The notes under the pieces: generated by a model
The model's database searches: none
Told to the model about the DNA's origin: nothing
The model's input: only the letters and a program-made list of their open reading frames with translations
Assembly (NCBI GenBank): GCA_022842685.1
Contig: JALHPC010000015.1
Location: forward strand, 1 to 58,733
Direction: 5' to 3'
Source of the DNA: Candidatus Kapaibacterium sp.
GTDB taxonomy: Bacteria > Bacteroidota > Ignavibacteria > Kapaibacteriales > Kapaibacteriaceae
Length of the DNA stretch: 58,733 nucleotides
Translations under genes and position numbers: made by a program
Part shown: piece by piece, positions 43,015 to 52,427 of the stretch
Numbering within the stretch: the first letter of the stretch is position 1
Layout of the letters: each line of letters starts with the position of its first letter

Positions 43015-43022
43015 CAAAGATA
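43015..43022 (-). promoter_or_regulatory. -7 element (TATCTTTG) for the DUF1801 gene
   Basis: Minus-strand exact match; a start near 43008 lies inside the longest open frame (to 43017), supporting ATG 42978 as the real start. Confidence 0.5.
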
Positions 43023-43101
43023 CGACCGCCTATTGACGCGATGCCCCTTCATCGGGCATAAATGGCGAGTTTTGAGGAGTTACATCACGCAGGGACTCGC
43101 A

Positions 43102-43521
43102 ATGACACGGCACAGCACGGCAGTAGAGTGGAAGGAGGGACTACTATTTGAGGGCCAGCAGCAGGGGCAAACGCTCTGGCTCGTGGGGAGTAGCGCCGAG
43201 GGTGGCGAACGTGCGGGGTTTTCGCCAAAACAACTCGTTCTTACAGGTCTAGCCGGTTGTACGGCAATGGACGTGGCATCCTTGCTCCCAAAGATGCGTG
43301 TTGAGTTCTCGGCGTTTCGAGTCGAGGTGGATGGCGACTTGAGTGCTGATCATCCACGCACGTATGAACGAATTCGACTTCGATACATCGTAAGGGCGGC
43401 TGTTGCCAGCCGCCCCTCGATAGAACAAGCGATTCGACTTTCGATTGAGAAGTACTGTGGTGTGTATGCGATGCTGGCGACGTCAGCCGCTATATCACAC
43501 GAGTTGATTCTTGAGGATTAG
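43102..43521 (+). CDS. OsmC-family peroxiredoxin-like protein
   Basis: 139 residues from ATG 43102. OsmC/Ohr fold with both conserved cysteines: GLAGCTAMDVASLLPKM and SIEKYCGVYAMLATSA, as in the YhfA/OsmC branch that reduces organic hydroperoxides or binds redox partners. Start chosen by the family N-terminus (AVEWKEGLLFEG). A GAGTTTTG sequence (one mismatch from TAnnTTTG) precedes it. The end overlaps convergent rhlE by 4 bp. No partner reductase is adjacent. Confidence 0.85.
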   Translation: MTRHSTAVEWKEGLLFEGQQQGQTLWLVGSSAEGGERAGFSPKQLVLTGLAGCTAMDVASLLPKMRVEFSAFRVEVDGDLSADHPRTYERIRLRYIVRAAVASRPSIEQAIRLSIEKYCGVYAMLATSAAISHELILED

Positions 43522-44771
43522 CGACGCGACGTAGCACCGCTGCGACCACGGCCAAACCGTGGTGGACTAAACGTCTTACCACCGGAGTAGGAATGACGTT
43601 GGCCACGACGAGCTGCGGGCTGGACCGGTCTGGTATCGAACTCGGCTTCCTGCGAAGCGAACGGATGTTCGGCAATGCGTGGAATAGGATTCTTTGTGAG
43701 CTTTTCGATAGCGCGGATATCCGACGCTTCTTCACGATCTGCCAAAGTAATGGCAATGCCAGTCATCCCTGCGCGACCTGTTCGACCAATGCGGTGAACA
43801 TATGTCTCGGGCGTCTCTGGCACATCGTAGTTTACAACGTAGGGCAGCTCCGAGATGTCGATTCCGCGCGAAGCAATATCGGTAGCCACGAGGACGCGTG
43901 TTTGACGTGACTTGAAAGCCCGAAGGGCTCGCTGACGTGCCTCCTGTGACTTGTCGCCGTGGAGGGCATCGGCACGGATACCGGCTGCCTTCAAATCCTT
44001 CACAACGCGGTCGGCACCCCGCTTGGTGCGAGTAAAGACGAGTACAGAGCCCTCAAGATCCTCGGTTAGAAGGTGGTTAAGAAGCTCGCGCTTGTCTGAA
44101 CGCTTTACCATGTACAACCGTTGCTCGACCATTTCGGTCGTCGACGATACTGGGGCAACAGCAACCGATACCGGATCGGTGAGCATGCTGTTGGCCAGAT
44201 CGCGGATATCTGGCGGTACTGTGGCCGAGAAGAACAGGGTTTGCCGATCCTCGGGGATAAGCTTCACGATTTGCCGAATCGGGATGATAAAGCCCATGTC
44301 GAGCATACGATCAGCCTCATCGAGTACTAGCGTCTCAATGCGATCGAGGAATACGAGGCGCTGTTCGATAAGATCGAGGAGGCGTCCGGGTGTGGCAATG
44401 ATGACGTCGACACCACGACGGATGGCATCGACCTGAGGGCGTTGCGAAACGCCACCAAACACCACAACTTGCTTGAACTTAACATACTTGCCGTATGCAG
44501 CGAACGACTCGCTGATTTGTACGGCAAGCTCGCGTGTTGGTGCAAGTACAAGAACGCGTGGGCCCTTACGAAAGCCATCGGCCAACACGTCCAAAATGGG
44601 AAGAGCAAACGCAGCCGTTTTGCCTGTACCCGTTTGAGCACATCCGAAGATGTCTTTACCAGACAAGATTGGCGGAATTGCCTGCTGTTGAATAGGGGTC
44701 GGCGTATCATAGCCGAGTTCGCGCACAGCGCGCTGCAGCTGTTCACACAGCTGAAGATCAGAGAACTTCAT
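43518..44771 (-). CDS. rhlE: DEAD-box RNA helicase, RhlE-like
   Basis: 417 residues, complete DEAD-box core: Q motif (FSDLQLCEQLQRAV ... TPIQQQAIP), Walker A AQTGTGKTAAFALP, PTRELAVQI, VDVIIATPGRLLD, DEADRMLDMGF, FFSATVPPDIR, VLVFTRTKRGADRV, VATDIASRGIDI and YVHRIGRTGRAG. The tail is Arg/Ser/Gly-rich (RRGQRHSYSGGKTFSPPRFG), typical of RhlE-type RNA binding. It probably acts in ribosome assembly, RNA turnover or cold adaptation. A -7 element at 44934-44941 implies a leader of ~155 nt, much longer than most here. Confidence 0.93.
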   Translation of the reverse strand: MKFSDLQLCEQLQRAVRELGYDTPTPIQQQAIPPILSGKDIFGCAQTGTGKTAAFALPILDVLADGFRKGPRVLVLAPTRELAVQISESFAAYGKYVKFKQVVVFGGVSQRPQVDAIRRGVDVIIATPGRLLDLIEQRLVFLDRIETLVLDEADRMLDMGFIIPIRQIVKLIPEDRQTLFFSATVPPDIRDLANSMLTDPVSVAVAPVSSTTEMVEQRLYMVKRSDKRELLNHLLTEDLEGSVLVFTRTKRGADRVVKDLKAAGIRADALHGDKSQEARQRALRAFKSRQTRVLVATDIASRGIDISELPYVVNYDVPETPETYVHRIGRTGRAGMTGIAITLADREEASDIRAIEKLTKNPIPRIAEHPFASQEAEFDTRPVQPAARRGQRHSYSGGKTFSPPRFGRGRSGATSRR

Positions 44772-44914
44772 GGATCCTTGAATGATAAGGATGGAGAAAA
44801 ATATTTACGGCCGATGCTCTCGGTGCCAGCACAGCGGCTTGGCGACTTGCAACCGTAAACACATCCTACCAAAGGACCAGGGCGAGGAACGGGGCGAGAG
44901 AGACTACAGACGTT

Positions 44915-44929
44915 GTTGCAGTATGCAAC
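44915..44929. promoter_or_regulatory. Inverted repeat at the rhlE transcript start
   Basis: GTTGCA and TGCAAC flank GTA in a perfect 15-bp inverted repeat overlapping the predicted transcript start, a plausible operator or initial RNA hairpin. Confidence 0.35.
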
Positions 44930-44933
44930 GCCA

Positions 44934-44941
44934 CAAAGATA
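44934..44941 (-). promoter_or_regulatory. -7 element (TATCTTTG) for rhlE
   Basis: Minus-strand exact match, ~160 bp upstream of the helicase ATG, with no open gene between them. Confidence 0.5.
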
Positions 44942-45078
44942 CGAAGAAAAACGACGTGTATTGAGGATTGAGGCATTCTGGGGCTATGTGGTGGGTGTAC
45001 ACGTTCGAGACTCAAGCATTTACTGCATCAACGTGTTTGTTGCAAATACCGTATGTTAGAACACACTTTTTTGCTAGG

Positions 45079-48000
45079 GTGATTCTAACGAGAGTGACCA
45101 TATTGCTGCCGCTAGCCCTCGGCCTTTTCATGTGCCAATTGTCGATGGCTCTTGCTTCCGACGTCACCCTCTCTGGCGTTGTCAATTTCTATTCGCCTGT
45201 AACGCGCATCGACCAGCGCTGTAGTACCGTGATAACCGTCGACAACGCGGCTGGATTTTCGGTCGGCGATCGCGTTCTCATCATGCAAATGCAAGGCGCA
45301 GACGTCGACCGGTCGAATTCGGGAAGCCATGGCCGCGTCGTAAGTCTCAATTCAGCGGGGCGGTTCGAATTCGGTACTGTAAGCAGCATCGATGCTGGCA
45401 CGCGACAGTTACATCTTCGCGAGCCGCTAGGTAATACCTACGACGTTACCGGCCGCGTCCAAGTTATTCGCGTAGTTACTGCCACGAATGCCACCATTGC
45501 CGCTACCGTAACAGCCCAGCCCTGGAATGGTCGGATAGGGGGCGTCGTGGTACTCGAGATCACAAACGATCTTCGTCTCGACGGCTTTATCGACGTGCGC
45601 AACTGCGGCTTTGCCGGCGGAGTGCTTTGGCAAGGCGCTTTGACGTGTTCTGTTACCGACATGTATGGCGCACAGTATGTAGATCGAGTTGCTGCTAGGG
45701 GACATGGCATCGCTGTAACTGTTCCTGGCTTCGAGGCTGGTCGCGGAAGTTGGGCGAATGGTGGCGGCGGTGGCGCTGCTCACAACTCTGGTGGCGGCGG
45801 TGGCGGTAATGGCGGCGCTGGGGGAAAGGGCGGTAATCAGTGGATTACCTGCGGAGCTACAGCCGACAATGGTGGCTTCGGTGGCGCAGCCATACCATTC
45901 GATGTTGCACAACCACGTCTCGTGATGGGCGGCGGCGGGGGAAGCGGACAACAGAATGACAACGTTGGCACCGGCGGCGTTCGCGGCGGTGGCATCGTCA
46001 TTATTCGATGCTCGACGCTTACTGGCTCAGGACAAATTCACGCGTCGGGTACTGCGGTATCAGCCGTCGCACAAAACGACGGCGCAGGCGGCGGCGGCGC
46101 TGGCGGTGCCGTTTGGCTCGAAGCAGCCTCGGCCGACAATCGCCTTCGCGTTTTTCTTCGCGGTGGAAACGGCGGTAACGTCCGCACTGGTGTCCCTCAC
46201 GGCCCCGGCGGCGGCGGTGGCGGCGGCCTGTTCATCACGTCGTGGCCTAGCTCTGGCCCAGATCTCGGTGTCGACCTAGCCGGTGGGGCCCCTGGCCTGA
46301 ACGTCAATGCAACCGGTACTAACCGCGTCTACTTTACTCAGTCTGGTCAGGCCGGTCTACATTACTCCGGCTTGGCGTTACCTCGCGAGAGTCCAACAAC
46401 TCCACCCAGCATCATCGCATCAGGCGATACAACTGTCTGCGCCGGCTCTACCGTTCGCCTTGCCGCTCGCGTGTTGCCCTCGTCGCCGTCTCCATCCATC
46501 ACCTGGGTAGATGCCGACCGACGTCGCGTCTCAACCCAGGCGTCCGTCGACGTCGTCGCTACGCGCTCGATGCGCTACGTCTGCACGGTCACCGATCGGT
46601 TCGGCTGCGAGGCCACCGACACTGTTGACGTGGTTGTAACGCCCAAGCCACGCCTGGCCTTGGCCAACATCAACCTAGGGCCGACAGGGGCCTGTAGCAC
46701 GCCGGCCGATACCGCCGTGTGGCTGTATAACCGGGGAAGTACGCCGGCAGTTATCTCAAGGATTAGTACTCGGTCTTCGGCTTCGACCACTGTCGACAGC
46801 ACAGCCGTCACCCTGGCACCGGGCGACAGTATTCGCATCAGGATTGGCCGAGGCGGTGCAGTAACATCGCCTGTGACGGTTGAAGCCGTTGCAGGCCCCT
46901 GTGACACCGTTCTTGCGAGTACCGTGCAATGGCAAACAGAAGGGTTCGAGGCCACTCTAACGCCTCCGTCGATTGTTCGCGGTCCGTTTCTTTCGTGCAA
47001 AACCGTTGTGCTACAAGAGACGCTCACCTTGAGTGTTACTGGCGACACAGCGGCCATTGTAGGAAGTATCGAAGAGGGCAATGCAACGTGGCAAACGCCG
47101 CCTCGAGGTATCGTTAGCCCGGCCGCGCCTGCGCAGCTGATGGCCCGGATCGTTGCAGACCGCAACAACCGCGTTGGCCGACTTGCCGTGATACTTGAAG
47201 CTGGCGACTGTATCGACACCGTCTGGTGTACGATCGACGTCACGTTCCATCCTCCCATCTTCCCAACCGATACCATCGACCTGGGCGTTATCGACCGGTG
47301 CTTGCCCGATGCAACCTATCGTGTTGCCATTCCATCGGTGTCCACCGAGTCGCTCACCGTTGCGCACGTCGAATCGTCCAGTCCTAGCATCGTCGTACTT
47401 ACGCACTCTGCCAATCTTTCACCGCGTGGCGAACTTGTGGTTACCATTCGGTATAACGGTGGTAGCCACACCACTGGCACCCTCGATATCTACTTTGCAG
47501 AATGCGACTCTGTCGTCACCATCCCCATTCGTTGGTCGTATGACGGGTCGCTCTTTGTCGTCGAACCCGCAGTCGTCGACCTTGGCGACTCAATCATCTG
47601 CAACGAACGCATTGTCACAATCACACCCACTGTCAGATCGGTCGTGGGTCCTGGTACTATCTCTGCTACCATTGTCCAAGGGGCATCGATCAACGTCGAC
47701 ACTCCCAACGCTGCCATCGCCGATGGCGGCGAACAGTCAGTTGAAATCCGATGGTCGATGCCGCTTGGACAAGCCAATGCTCGCGTTGGAGTTGTGGTAA
47801 CGTCGAGCCGCTGCGTAGACACCTTATGGGTCGACCTGTTGGGCTTCACGCGCACGCCCGATTTGCGCGTAACCGACATTCTACGCGTCGAAGGTGGCAC
47901 GATTGGCACCGTAGAACAGCGCCGCATGGTTATAGAAAACCCATCCACGGTCGATGTCCTTGTAACGTCCATACGCCTTCCCGAAGCCCCTTTTTCGGTT

Positions 48001-48837
48001 GACACAATGGGACTATACTTACCACGGCGTATAGCTGCTGGGGCAACAGTCGAGCTACCTGTAGACGTAACGCGCGCGTGTGGAGCGTTCGTAGATTCGG
48101 TGGTTGTGTATTCGACAACACCGTGCGCACTTGAACGCGAAACACGACTAGAATTGCAGGCAACAACGGTTACCACTATTGAGCTTGTATCGGTAGAGGC
48201 AGGTGCAGGTGGTATCGTGGAGATTCCCGTGGTTGTTGCCGGACGCCCTAACGCCGTGCCAGAACTTACGCAGTCATTCACGCTGACCCTGCAGATGGAT
48301 AAGACGGTGGCTGCCCCGCTGCCAGAGCAAACTCCAGGACTTGTAGACGTACGATACACCGACACGAAGGCATTCGTTACCAGCAGACTACCATGGGATG
48401 GCTCCGATACCTTAGCACGCATTCCCGTGCTGGCGATGCTAGCGGCCGCGGCCGAAGATGCTGTGAGTATTGCCGACGGTGGCTTTATTTGGTCGGGCAT
48501 CGACTGTACGCTGAATCACACTCCGGCTGTGCTTACTCTGGGGCCACCATGTGCTGGCCGAGAATTGCGTCTAGTACGAGTGGGCGGTGCCATTTCGGGA
48601 GTGCGAATCAGTCCCATGCCTGCCTCAACATGGCTCGACGTGACCATCGATGCCACAGCCGAAGAGGCATTCGACATTGCGTTTGTTGATGTTACCGGGC
48701 GTACTCTAGCACCCACGAAGGCAACATCGAACAACACTGTTCGCATCTCGACAGACGATGCTCCGAGTGGGCTTATGATGTTACACATCCGCGGACGTTT
48801 CGAGACCGTTATTCTACCGGTTATGGTTGTGCGATAG
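45079..48837 (+). CDS. Large secreted protein with Gly-rich domain and choice-of-anchor repeats
   Basis: 1252 residues from GTG 45079 (frame open to 44968; GTG 45094 is another choice), chosen for the signal peptide (ILLPLALGLFMCQLSMALAS). The N-terminal region (~residues 25-200) is beta-rich; residues ~225-390 are very Gly-rich (WANGGGGGAAHNSGGGGGGN and similar), resembling Gly-rich domains of predicted adhesins. Next comes a PKD/Ig-like module (SIIASGDTTVCAGSTVRLAA) and several ~100-residue choice-of-anchor/ASH-like repeats with a recurring 'DLG...C' signature (DTIDLGVIDRCLPDATYRV, AVVDLGDSIICNERIV). The end (ISPMPASTWLDVTIDA ... APSGLMMLHIRG) is a T9SS type A domain. Likely a surface structural or adhesive protein. 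Confidence 0.75.
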   Translation: MILTRVTILLPLALGLFMCQLSMALASDVTLSGVVNFYSPVTRIDQRCSTVITVDNAAGFSVGDRVLIMQMQGADVDRSNSGSHGRVVSLNSAGRFEFGTVSSIDAGTRQLHLREPLGNTYDVTGRVQVIRVVTATNATIAATVTAQPWNGRIGGVVVLEITNDLRLDGFIDVRNCGFAGGVLWQGALTCSVTDMYGAQYVDRVAARGHGIAVTVPGFEAGRGSWANGGGGGAAHNSGGGGGGNGGAGGKGGNQWITCGATADNGGFGGAAIPFDVAQPRLVMGGGGGSGQQNDNVGTGGVRGGGIVIIRCSTLTGSGQIHASGTAVSAVAQNDGAGGGGAGGAVWLEAASADNRLRVFLRGGNGGNVRTGVPHGPGGGGGGGLFITSWPSSGPDLGVDLAGGAPGLNVNATGTNRVYFTQSGQAGLHYSGLALPRESPTTPPSIIASGDTTVCAGSTVRLAARVLPSSPSPSITWVDADRRRVSTQASVDVVATRSMRYVCTVTDRFGCEATDTVDVVVTPKPRLALANINLGPTGACSTPADTAVWLYNRGSTPAVISRISTRSSASTTVDSTAVTLAPGDSIRIRIGRGGAVTSPVTVEAVAGPCDTVLASTVQWQTEGFEATLTPPSIVRGPFLSCKTVVLQETLTLSVTGDTAAIVGSIEEGNATWQTPPRGIVSPAAPAQLMARIVADRNNRVGRLAVILEAGDCIDTVWCTIDVTFHPPIFPTDTIDLGVIDRCLPDATYRVAIPSVSTESLTVAHVESSSPSIVVLTHSANLSPRGELVVTIRYNGGSHTTGTLDIYFAECDSVVTIPIRWSYDGSLFVVEPAVVDLGDSIICNERIVTITPTVRSVVGPGTISATIVQGASINVDTPNAAIADGGEQSVEIRWSMPLGQANARVGVVVTSSRCVDTLWVDLLGFTRTPDLRVTDILRVEGGTIGTVEQRRMVIENPSTVDVLVTSIRLPEAPFSVDTMGLYLPRRIAAGATVELPVDVTRACGAFVDSVVVYSTTPCALERETRLELQATTVTTIELVSVEAGAGGIVEIPVVVAGRPNAVPELTQSFTLTLQMDKTVAAPLPEQTPGLVDVRYTDTKAFVTSRLPWDGSDTLARIPVLAMLAAAAEDAVSIADGGFIWSGIDCTLNHTPAVLTLGPPCAGRELRLVRVGGAISGVRISPMPASTWLDVTIDATAEEAFDIAFVDVTGRTLAPTKATSNNTVRISTDDAPSGLMMLHIRGRFETVILPVMVVR

Positions 48838-48917
48838 CCCACGGCCTTGTTGCGAATCGGTAGTTTCGAACGTCAACCACACCGCAATCAACCTCATCAT
48901 CGTAAGGAATAGTATCC

Positions 48918-49766
48918 ATGTCGACATTTCAGAATATGAAGGTTACTCCACCGACGTCGGCCAAAAACATCGTGCGTTGGATCATCATTGGCTTCGTTGG
49001 CTTCTTTGCACTCATCATCTTTCTAGCGAGCACCACTACCATCGATGGCGGACGTGCAGGCGTGCTGTTTCGAACGTTTGGAGGGGGCATCGATCTAGAT
49101 ATGACCTATGGCGAGGGCTTCCACATAATTGCGCCGTGGAATAGTATGGAAATCTACGAAGTGCGGCAGCAGGAGCTCAAGGAAACCATGGTCGTGCTTT
49201 CGTCGAACGGCTTGGAGATTACCGTCGACGTCTCGGCTTGGATTCAGGCGCCGTTTGGCGAATTACCTAAACTGCACAAGGAGAAGGGACCGGCCTACAT
49301 CGAAACGGTAGTGCGTCCATCCATTCGCAGCGCTACGCGCAGTGTGATTGGACGCTATACACCGGAGGCGATTTATTCTTCGAAGCGCGACATCATTCAA
49401 GACGAGATCTTCGAGGAGACCAAGAAGATTCTGCAGAAGCAGTGGGTGCAGCTTAACGAGGTGCTCGTGCGAGACATCACCTTGCCGTCGACGCTGAAGA
49501 CGGCAATCGAGAACAAACTCAAGCAGGAGCAGGAAGCGCTAGAGTACGAGTTCCGACTTGAGAAAGCTAAGCAGGAGGCCGAGCGACAGCTTATCGATGC
49601 CGAAGGTAAGGCAAGGGCTAATCGCATTCTTAGTGCGTCACTTACGGGCCTCATCCTACAGGAAAAAGGCATCGAGGCTACCAAGGAACTTGCCAAGAGC
49701 GACAACGCCAAGATTGTCATTGTTGGCAACAAGGATGGTCTGCCACTTATCCTTGGAAATCAGTAG
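48918..49766 (+). CDS. Prohibitin/SPFH-domain membrane protein
   Basis: 282 residues: short cytosolic N-terminus, one membrane helix (IVRWIIIGFVGFFALIIFLA), the SPFH/band 7 domain (GGRAGVLFRTFGGGIDLDMT, GEGFHIIAPWNSMEIYEVRQ, VRPSIRSATRSVIGRYTPE) and a coiled coil rich in Glu/Lys/Ala (LKQEQEALEYEFRLEKAKQE). It resembles eukaryotic prohibitins, ring-forming scaffolds of membrane microdomains and protease partners. Conserved EGKARANRI is present. A TAGTTTCG sequence (48860-48867) is a degenerate -7 element. Its end is 5 bp from the convergent OmpA gene. Confidence 0.9.
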   Translation: MSTFQNMKVTPPTSAKNIVRWIIIGFVGFFALIIFLASTTTIDGGRAGVLFRTFGGGIDLDMTYGEGFHIIAPWNSMEIYEVRQQELKETMVVLSSNGLEITVDVSAWIQAPFGELPKLHKEKGPAYIETVVRPSIRSATRSVIGRYTPEAIYSSKRDIIQDEIFEETKKILQKQWVQLNEVLVRDITLPSTLKTAIENKLKQEQEALEYEFRLEKAKQEAERQLIDAEGKARANRILSASLTGLILQEKGIEATKELAKSDNAKIVIVGNKDGLPLILGNQ

Positions 49767-49771
49767 CGGCC

Positions 49772-51925
49772 TTACTCTTTCACAATCGTGAATTCCACGC
49801 GGCGGTTACGAAGTCGTGCTTCGTTGGTAGTGCTTCTTGTAAGTGGCCTAGACTTTCCGTAGCCCCGTGCAACTAGGCGTTGGGGGGCTATACCATTGCG
49901 AATCAAGAAGTCGAGTACGGCTTGTGCGCGGCGTTCCGAAAGGGCCTGGTTGTGGCTCGCGCTGGCGCGGTCGTCGGTATGGCCTCCAATCTCGACGTGG
50001 AGCGACGGGCGAGACGTAAGCATCGTGACGAGTCGCAACAGCTCTTCGCGGCTTTCTTCATGCAGGTCGAACTTGTTGGTTTCGAAAAACACGTTGTTTA
50101 GACGTATCGTCGAGTTTATAGCGATTGGAAATAACACGAGGTCTTGACGCACGGCGGTTGACGTCTTGGACGACGTAAGGCGGACGTGCTGACTTACGGG
50201 AAAGAACCCACCTCGTTCGGCATAAAAGGCATAGTCGCGTCCGGATGGCAACACGATAGAGTATTCGCCTTGGGCGGGCTCGCTGATGGCCGACGACGAC
50301 ATTGCACCGTCGAGCGAAACGATCTTAATGGCACCGCCGAGAGGCTCGTTCGTTGCCCCATTCAAGACTCGGCCCGAGACGACGGTGGTGGGGTCGGGAA
50401 GTACAGTGTTGTTTGCTGCACCGGTGGGAAGGGTCAGGCGATAAATGCCGCTGTTAAATCCGTCGCTCGTGCGCATGTAGGCATAGTGACCTGCAGGATG
50501 AATGGTGAAGAAGGCATCCCATCCTGGGGTGTTAACGCCTGGACCCATATTAACGGGTTCGGACCATTTGAGCCATGTATCGTCGAGTCGTTTACACACC
50601 CATACGTCGGCGTCGCCAAAACCTGGGCGATGTGATGAGAAGTAGAGTGTACGGCCATCGGCGGCAATGGTAGGCGAAAGCTCGTTGAATGAGCTGCTCA
50701 CGGGCTCGGGGATACGAATCGGAACAGAAAAGCTATCTGGACCTATACGGCGTGAAACGTAGAGATCTTTTTCGTCTTTACGGGATGCATCGGCTTGATA
50801 CGACAGAACGATGACCGAGCCATCGGGCGACATAGACTCTTCGCGATTGCGAGAGTAGTTCTTATAGCCGTCGATGGTGAGGTTAGATGGCACGGCCCAG
50901 CCAGTGGCGGTACGAGTTGTGGTAGAGAGCCCGGGGCCATCGCCGGCACCATCGGGTTTATAACGTCCCCACAGCATGAGTTGGTTATTATCCTGCGAGA
51001 TACCGATAACGCTATTCGACGACATATTGTTGATTGGCGCTCCGATGGGTCGAGTGCCGATCCACGTAGAGTCGGTGATTCTGTCGGCGGTATACACCAC
51101 GTCGCTACTATCGCGAGTTGATCGAACCCAGTAGATTGAGGCACCATTAGGGGCAACCTTGGGTGCGCGATCGCTCATTCGGAAGGTATCAAGGTTGAGT
51201 TCGCGCACAAACGTCCGATGCACCTTGCGAAACGTCGGGGGTGCAACTGAAAACGCAGGTGCCACGGTATTGGCAGTGAGGTCCGAGAAGGAGGCGACGC
51301 CTAGCCCATGAATGAGAATACCTGCGGTGAGTGCTGGGGAGTCGAGGAACGCTTGCGCATCGGGGCCGGTAAGGCTATCGAGCGTAGCGTTGTTTACCTG
51401 AAACAGCAGCGATGCCCCTTTTCGAGAGAGTGATAAAACAAGGGGTCCGGTGGTAGGGCGTGCGGCTACCGAGGGGCGGAAGATAGAGTCTCGATGTTTG
51501 GTACCAAGGGCACGCCACGAATTGGCAACAACCATGTTCAGCCGCGTGCCTGTTGAGTGGTCGGCCGGGCGATAGTAGAAGGTGACGCGTCGTTCAGGTG
51601 TGCCGCACAGCAGGCCTACGGCAAGGGACGGAGAGGCCGAGTCGATCGTAGCGTGAACTTGCACCGACCATGGTTGTTGGCCATCGAAGCTTTGTACGCG
51701 CGTATACATGCGGGTAAAATTCGACGTCGACCTCCAGGTTAGGCCTCGCGGGCCAAACCTCATATGGGGTTGTTGGCGATTCGACGTATCGAGTCCCAAC
51801 CAAAACGGCGGTTGTTTCGAAAACGCCTCTCGATGGACTGCGTGGTTTTGTCCAACGGCGAGCAGCGTGGAAAATAGAGTGAAACACGCAGCAACAACCG
51901 TCGAGCACCAACCAGCCACAGGCAC
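49772..51925 (-). CDS. OmpA-family protein with PD40 propeller and carboxypeptidase-like domain
   Basis: 717 residues. From GTG 51925, a signal peptide (WCSTVVAACFTLFSTLLAVG) is followed by a beta-sandwich-like region, PD40 repeats (RMSDRAPKVAPNGASIYWVR, LSPTIAADGRTLYFSSHRPG), a carboxypeptidase regulatory-like module (VSGRVLNGATNEPLGGAIKI) and a C-terminal OmpA domain (HVEIGGHTDDRASASHNQAL, SERRAQAVLDFLIRNGI, LVARGYGKSRPL, RLRNRRVEFTIV) that should bind peptidoglycan. This resembles Bacteroidota PD40/OmpA envelope proteins, some of which accompany T9SS or gliding loci. It is third in a minus-strand run after two small unknown genes. Confidence 0.9.
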   Translation of the reverse strand: MPVAGWCSTVVAACFTLFSTLLAVGQNHAVHREAFSKQPPFWLGLDTSNRQQPHMRFGPRGLTWRSTSNFTRMYTRVQSFDGQQPWSVQVHATIDSASPSLAVGLLCGTPERRVTFYYRPADHSTGTRLNMVVANSWRALGTKHRDSIFRPSVAARPTTGPLVLSLSRKGASLLFQVNNATLDSLTGPDAQAFLDSPALTAGILIHGLGVASFSDLTANTVAPAFSVAPPTFRKVHRTFVRELNLDTFRMSDRAPKVAPNGASIYWVRSTRDSSDVVYTADRITDSTWIGTRPIGAPINNMSSNSVIGISQDNNQLMLWGRYKPDGAGDGPGLSTTTRTATGWAVPSNLTIDGYKNYSRNREESMSPDGSVIVLSYQADASRKDEKDLYVSRRIGPDSFSVPIRIPEPVSSSFNELSPTIAADGRTLYFSSHRPGFGDADVWVCKRLDDTWLKWSEPVNMGPGVNTPGWDAFFTIHPAGHYAYMRTSDGFNSGIYRLTLPTGAANNTVLPDPTTVVSGRVLNGATNEPLGGAIKIVSLDGAMSSSAISEPAQGEYSIVLPSGRDYAFYAERGGFFPVSQHVRLTSSKTSTAVRQDLVLFPIAINSTIRLNNVFFETNKFDLHEESREELLRLVTMLTSRPSLHVEIGGHTDDRASASHNQALSERRAQAVLDFLIRNGIAPQRLVARGYGKSRPLTRSTTNEARLRNRRVEFTIVKE

Positions 51926-51931
51926 TGGCGA

Positions 51932-52372
51932 TTAATCCAGCATTGTAATTGGCATTGCCGATTCCGAGATCATCGGAGTTCCGGCAGGGGGCTGGTCGCC
52001 GCCGCCGATGACGAAGAACACCGTGCCGGCACGGACGCGGATTGGTTGATTCGTGGTAGGGTGAAGCTCGACGCTAGACGGCCACACGGCGATGCGCGTG
52101 CCTTCGGATAGCGAAACGGCCGAAGCGAAGTGCTTGCCCTGCTGCGAAGACCAACGGATAGGCGAGGCCTGCGAAGCGATGGTGATTTCGTAGGTGCGCA
52201 GTCCGACGTCGTTAGCATTCGTAAACGAAAGCGCCGGTAGCAGGGAGGCCTGATTTACCGGCGCACGGTGAACATCGGAATTATTGACAGTAAACGCAAA
52301 CGAAAACAACAATACGAGAACAAGAGCCATGTTGATGGCCAATGGAGATGCGGAGGATGGTGTGGCCTTCAT
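51932..52372 (-). CDS. Unknown exported/membrane-anchored protein
   Basis: 146 residues: one N-terminal hydrophobic segment (INMALVLVLLFSFAFTV) acting as signal anchor, then a beta-rich domain (DVGLRTYEITIASQASPIRW, GTRIAVWPSSVELHPTTNQP, RAGTVFFVIGGGDQPP). No family recognised. It precedes the OmpA/PD40 gene by 6 bp and follows the other small unknown gene by 55 bp; all three are probably one operon. Extracytoplasmic location is inferred. Confidence 0.6.
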   Translation of the reverse strand: MKATPSSASPLAINMALVLVLLFSFAFTVNNSDVHRAPVNQASLLPALSFTNANDVGLRTYEITIASQASPIRWSSQQGKHFASAVSLSEGTRIAVWPSSVELHPTTNQPIRVRAGTVFFVIGGGDQPPAGTPMISESAMPITMLD

Positions 52373-52427
52373 GGCGGATAAGTTGGTTCTGAAATTTGTC
52401 GTTACGAGAAATAAAAATCCAAAATCA

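Noticed and set aside
44968..45078. Start of the large secreted protein at 44968
   Set aside because: The extra N-terminal residues precede the signal peptide and would bury it; GTG 45079 or 45094 fits better.
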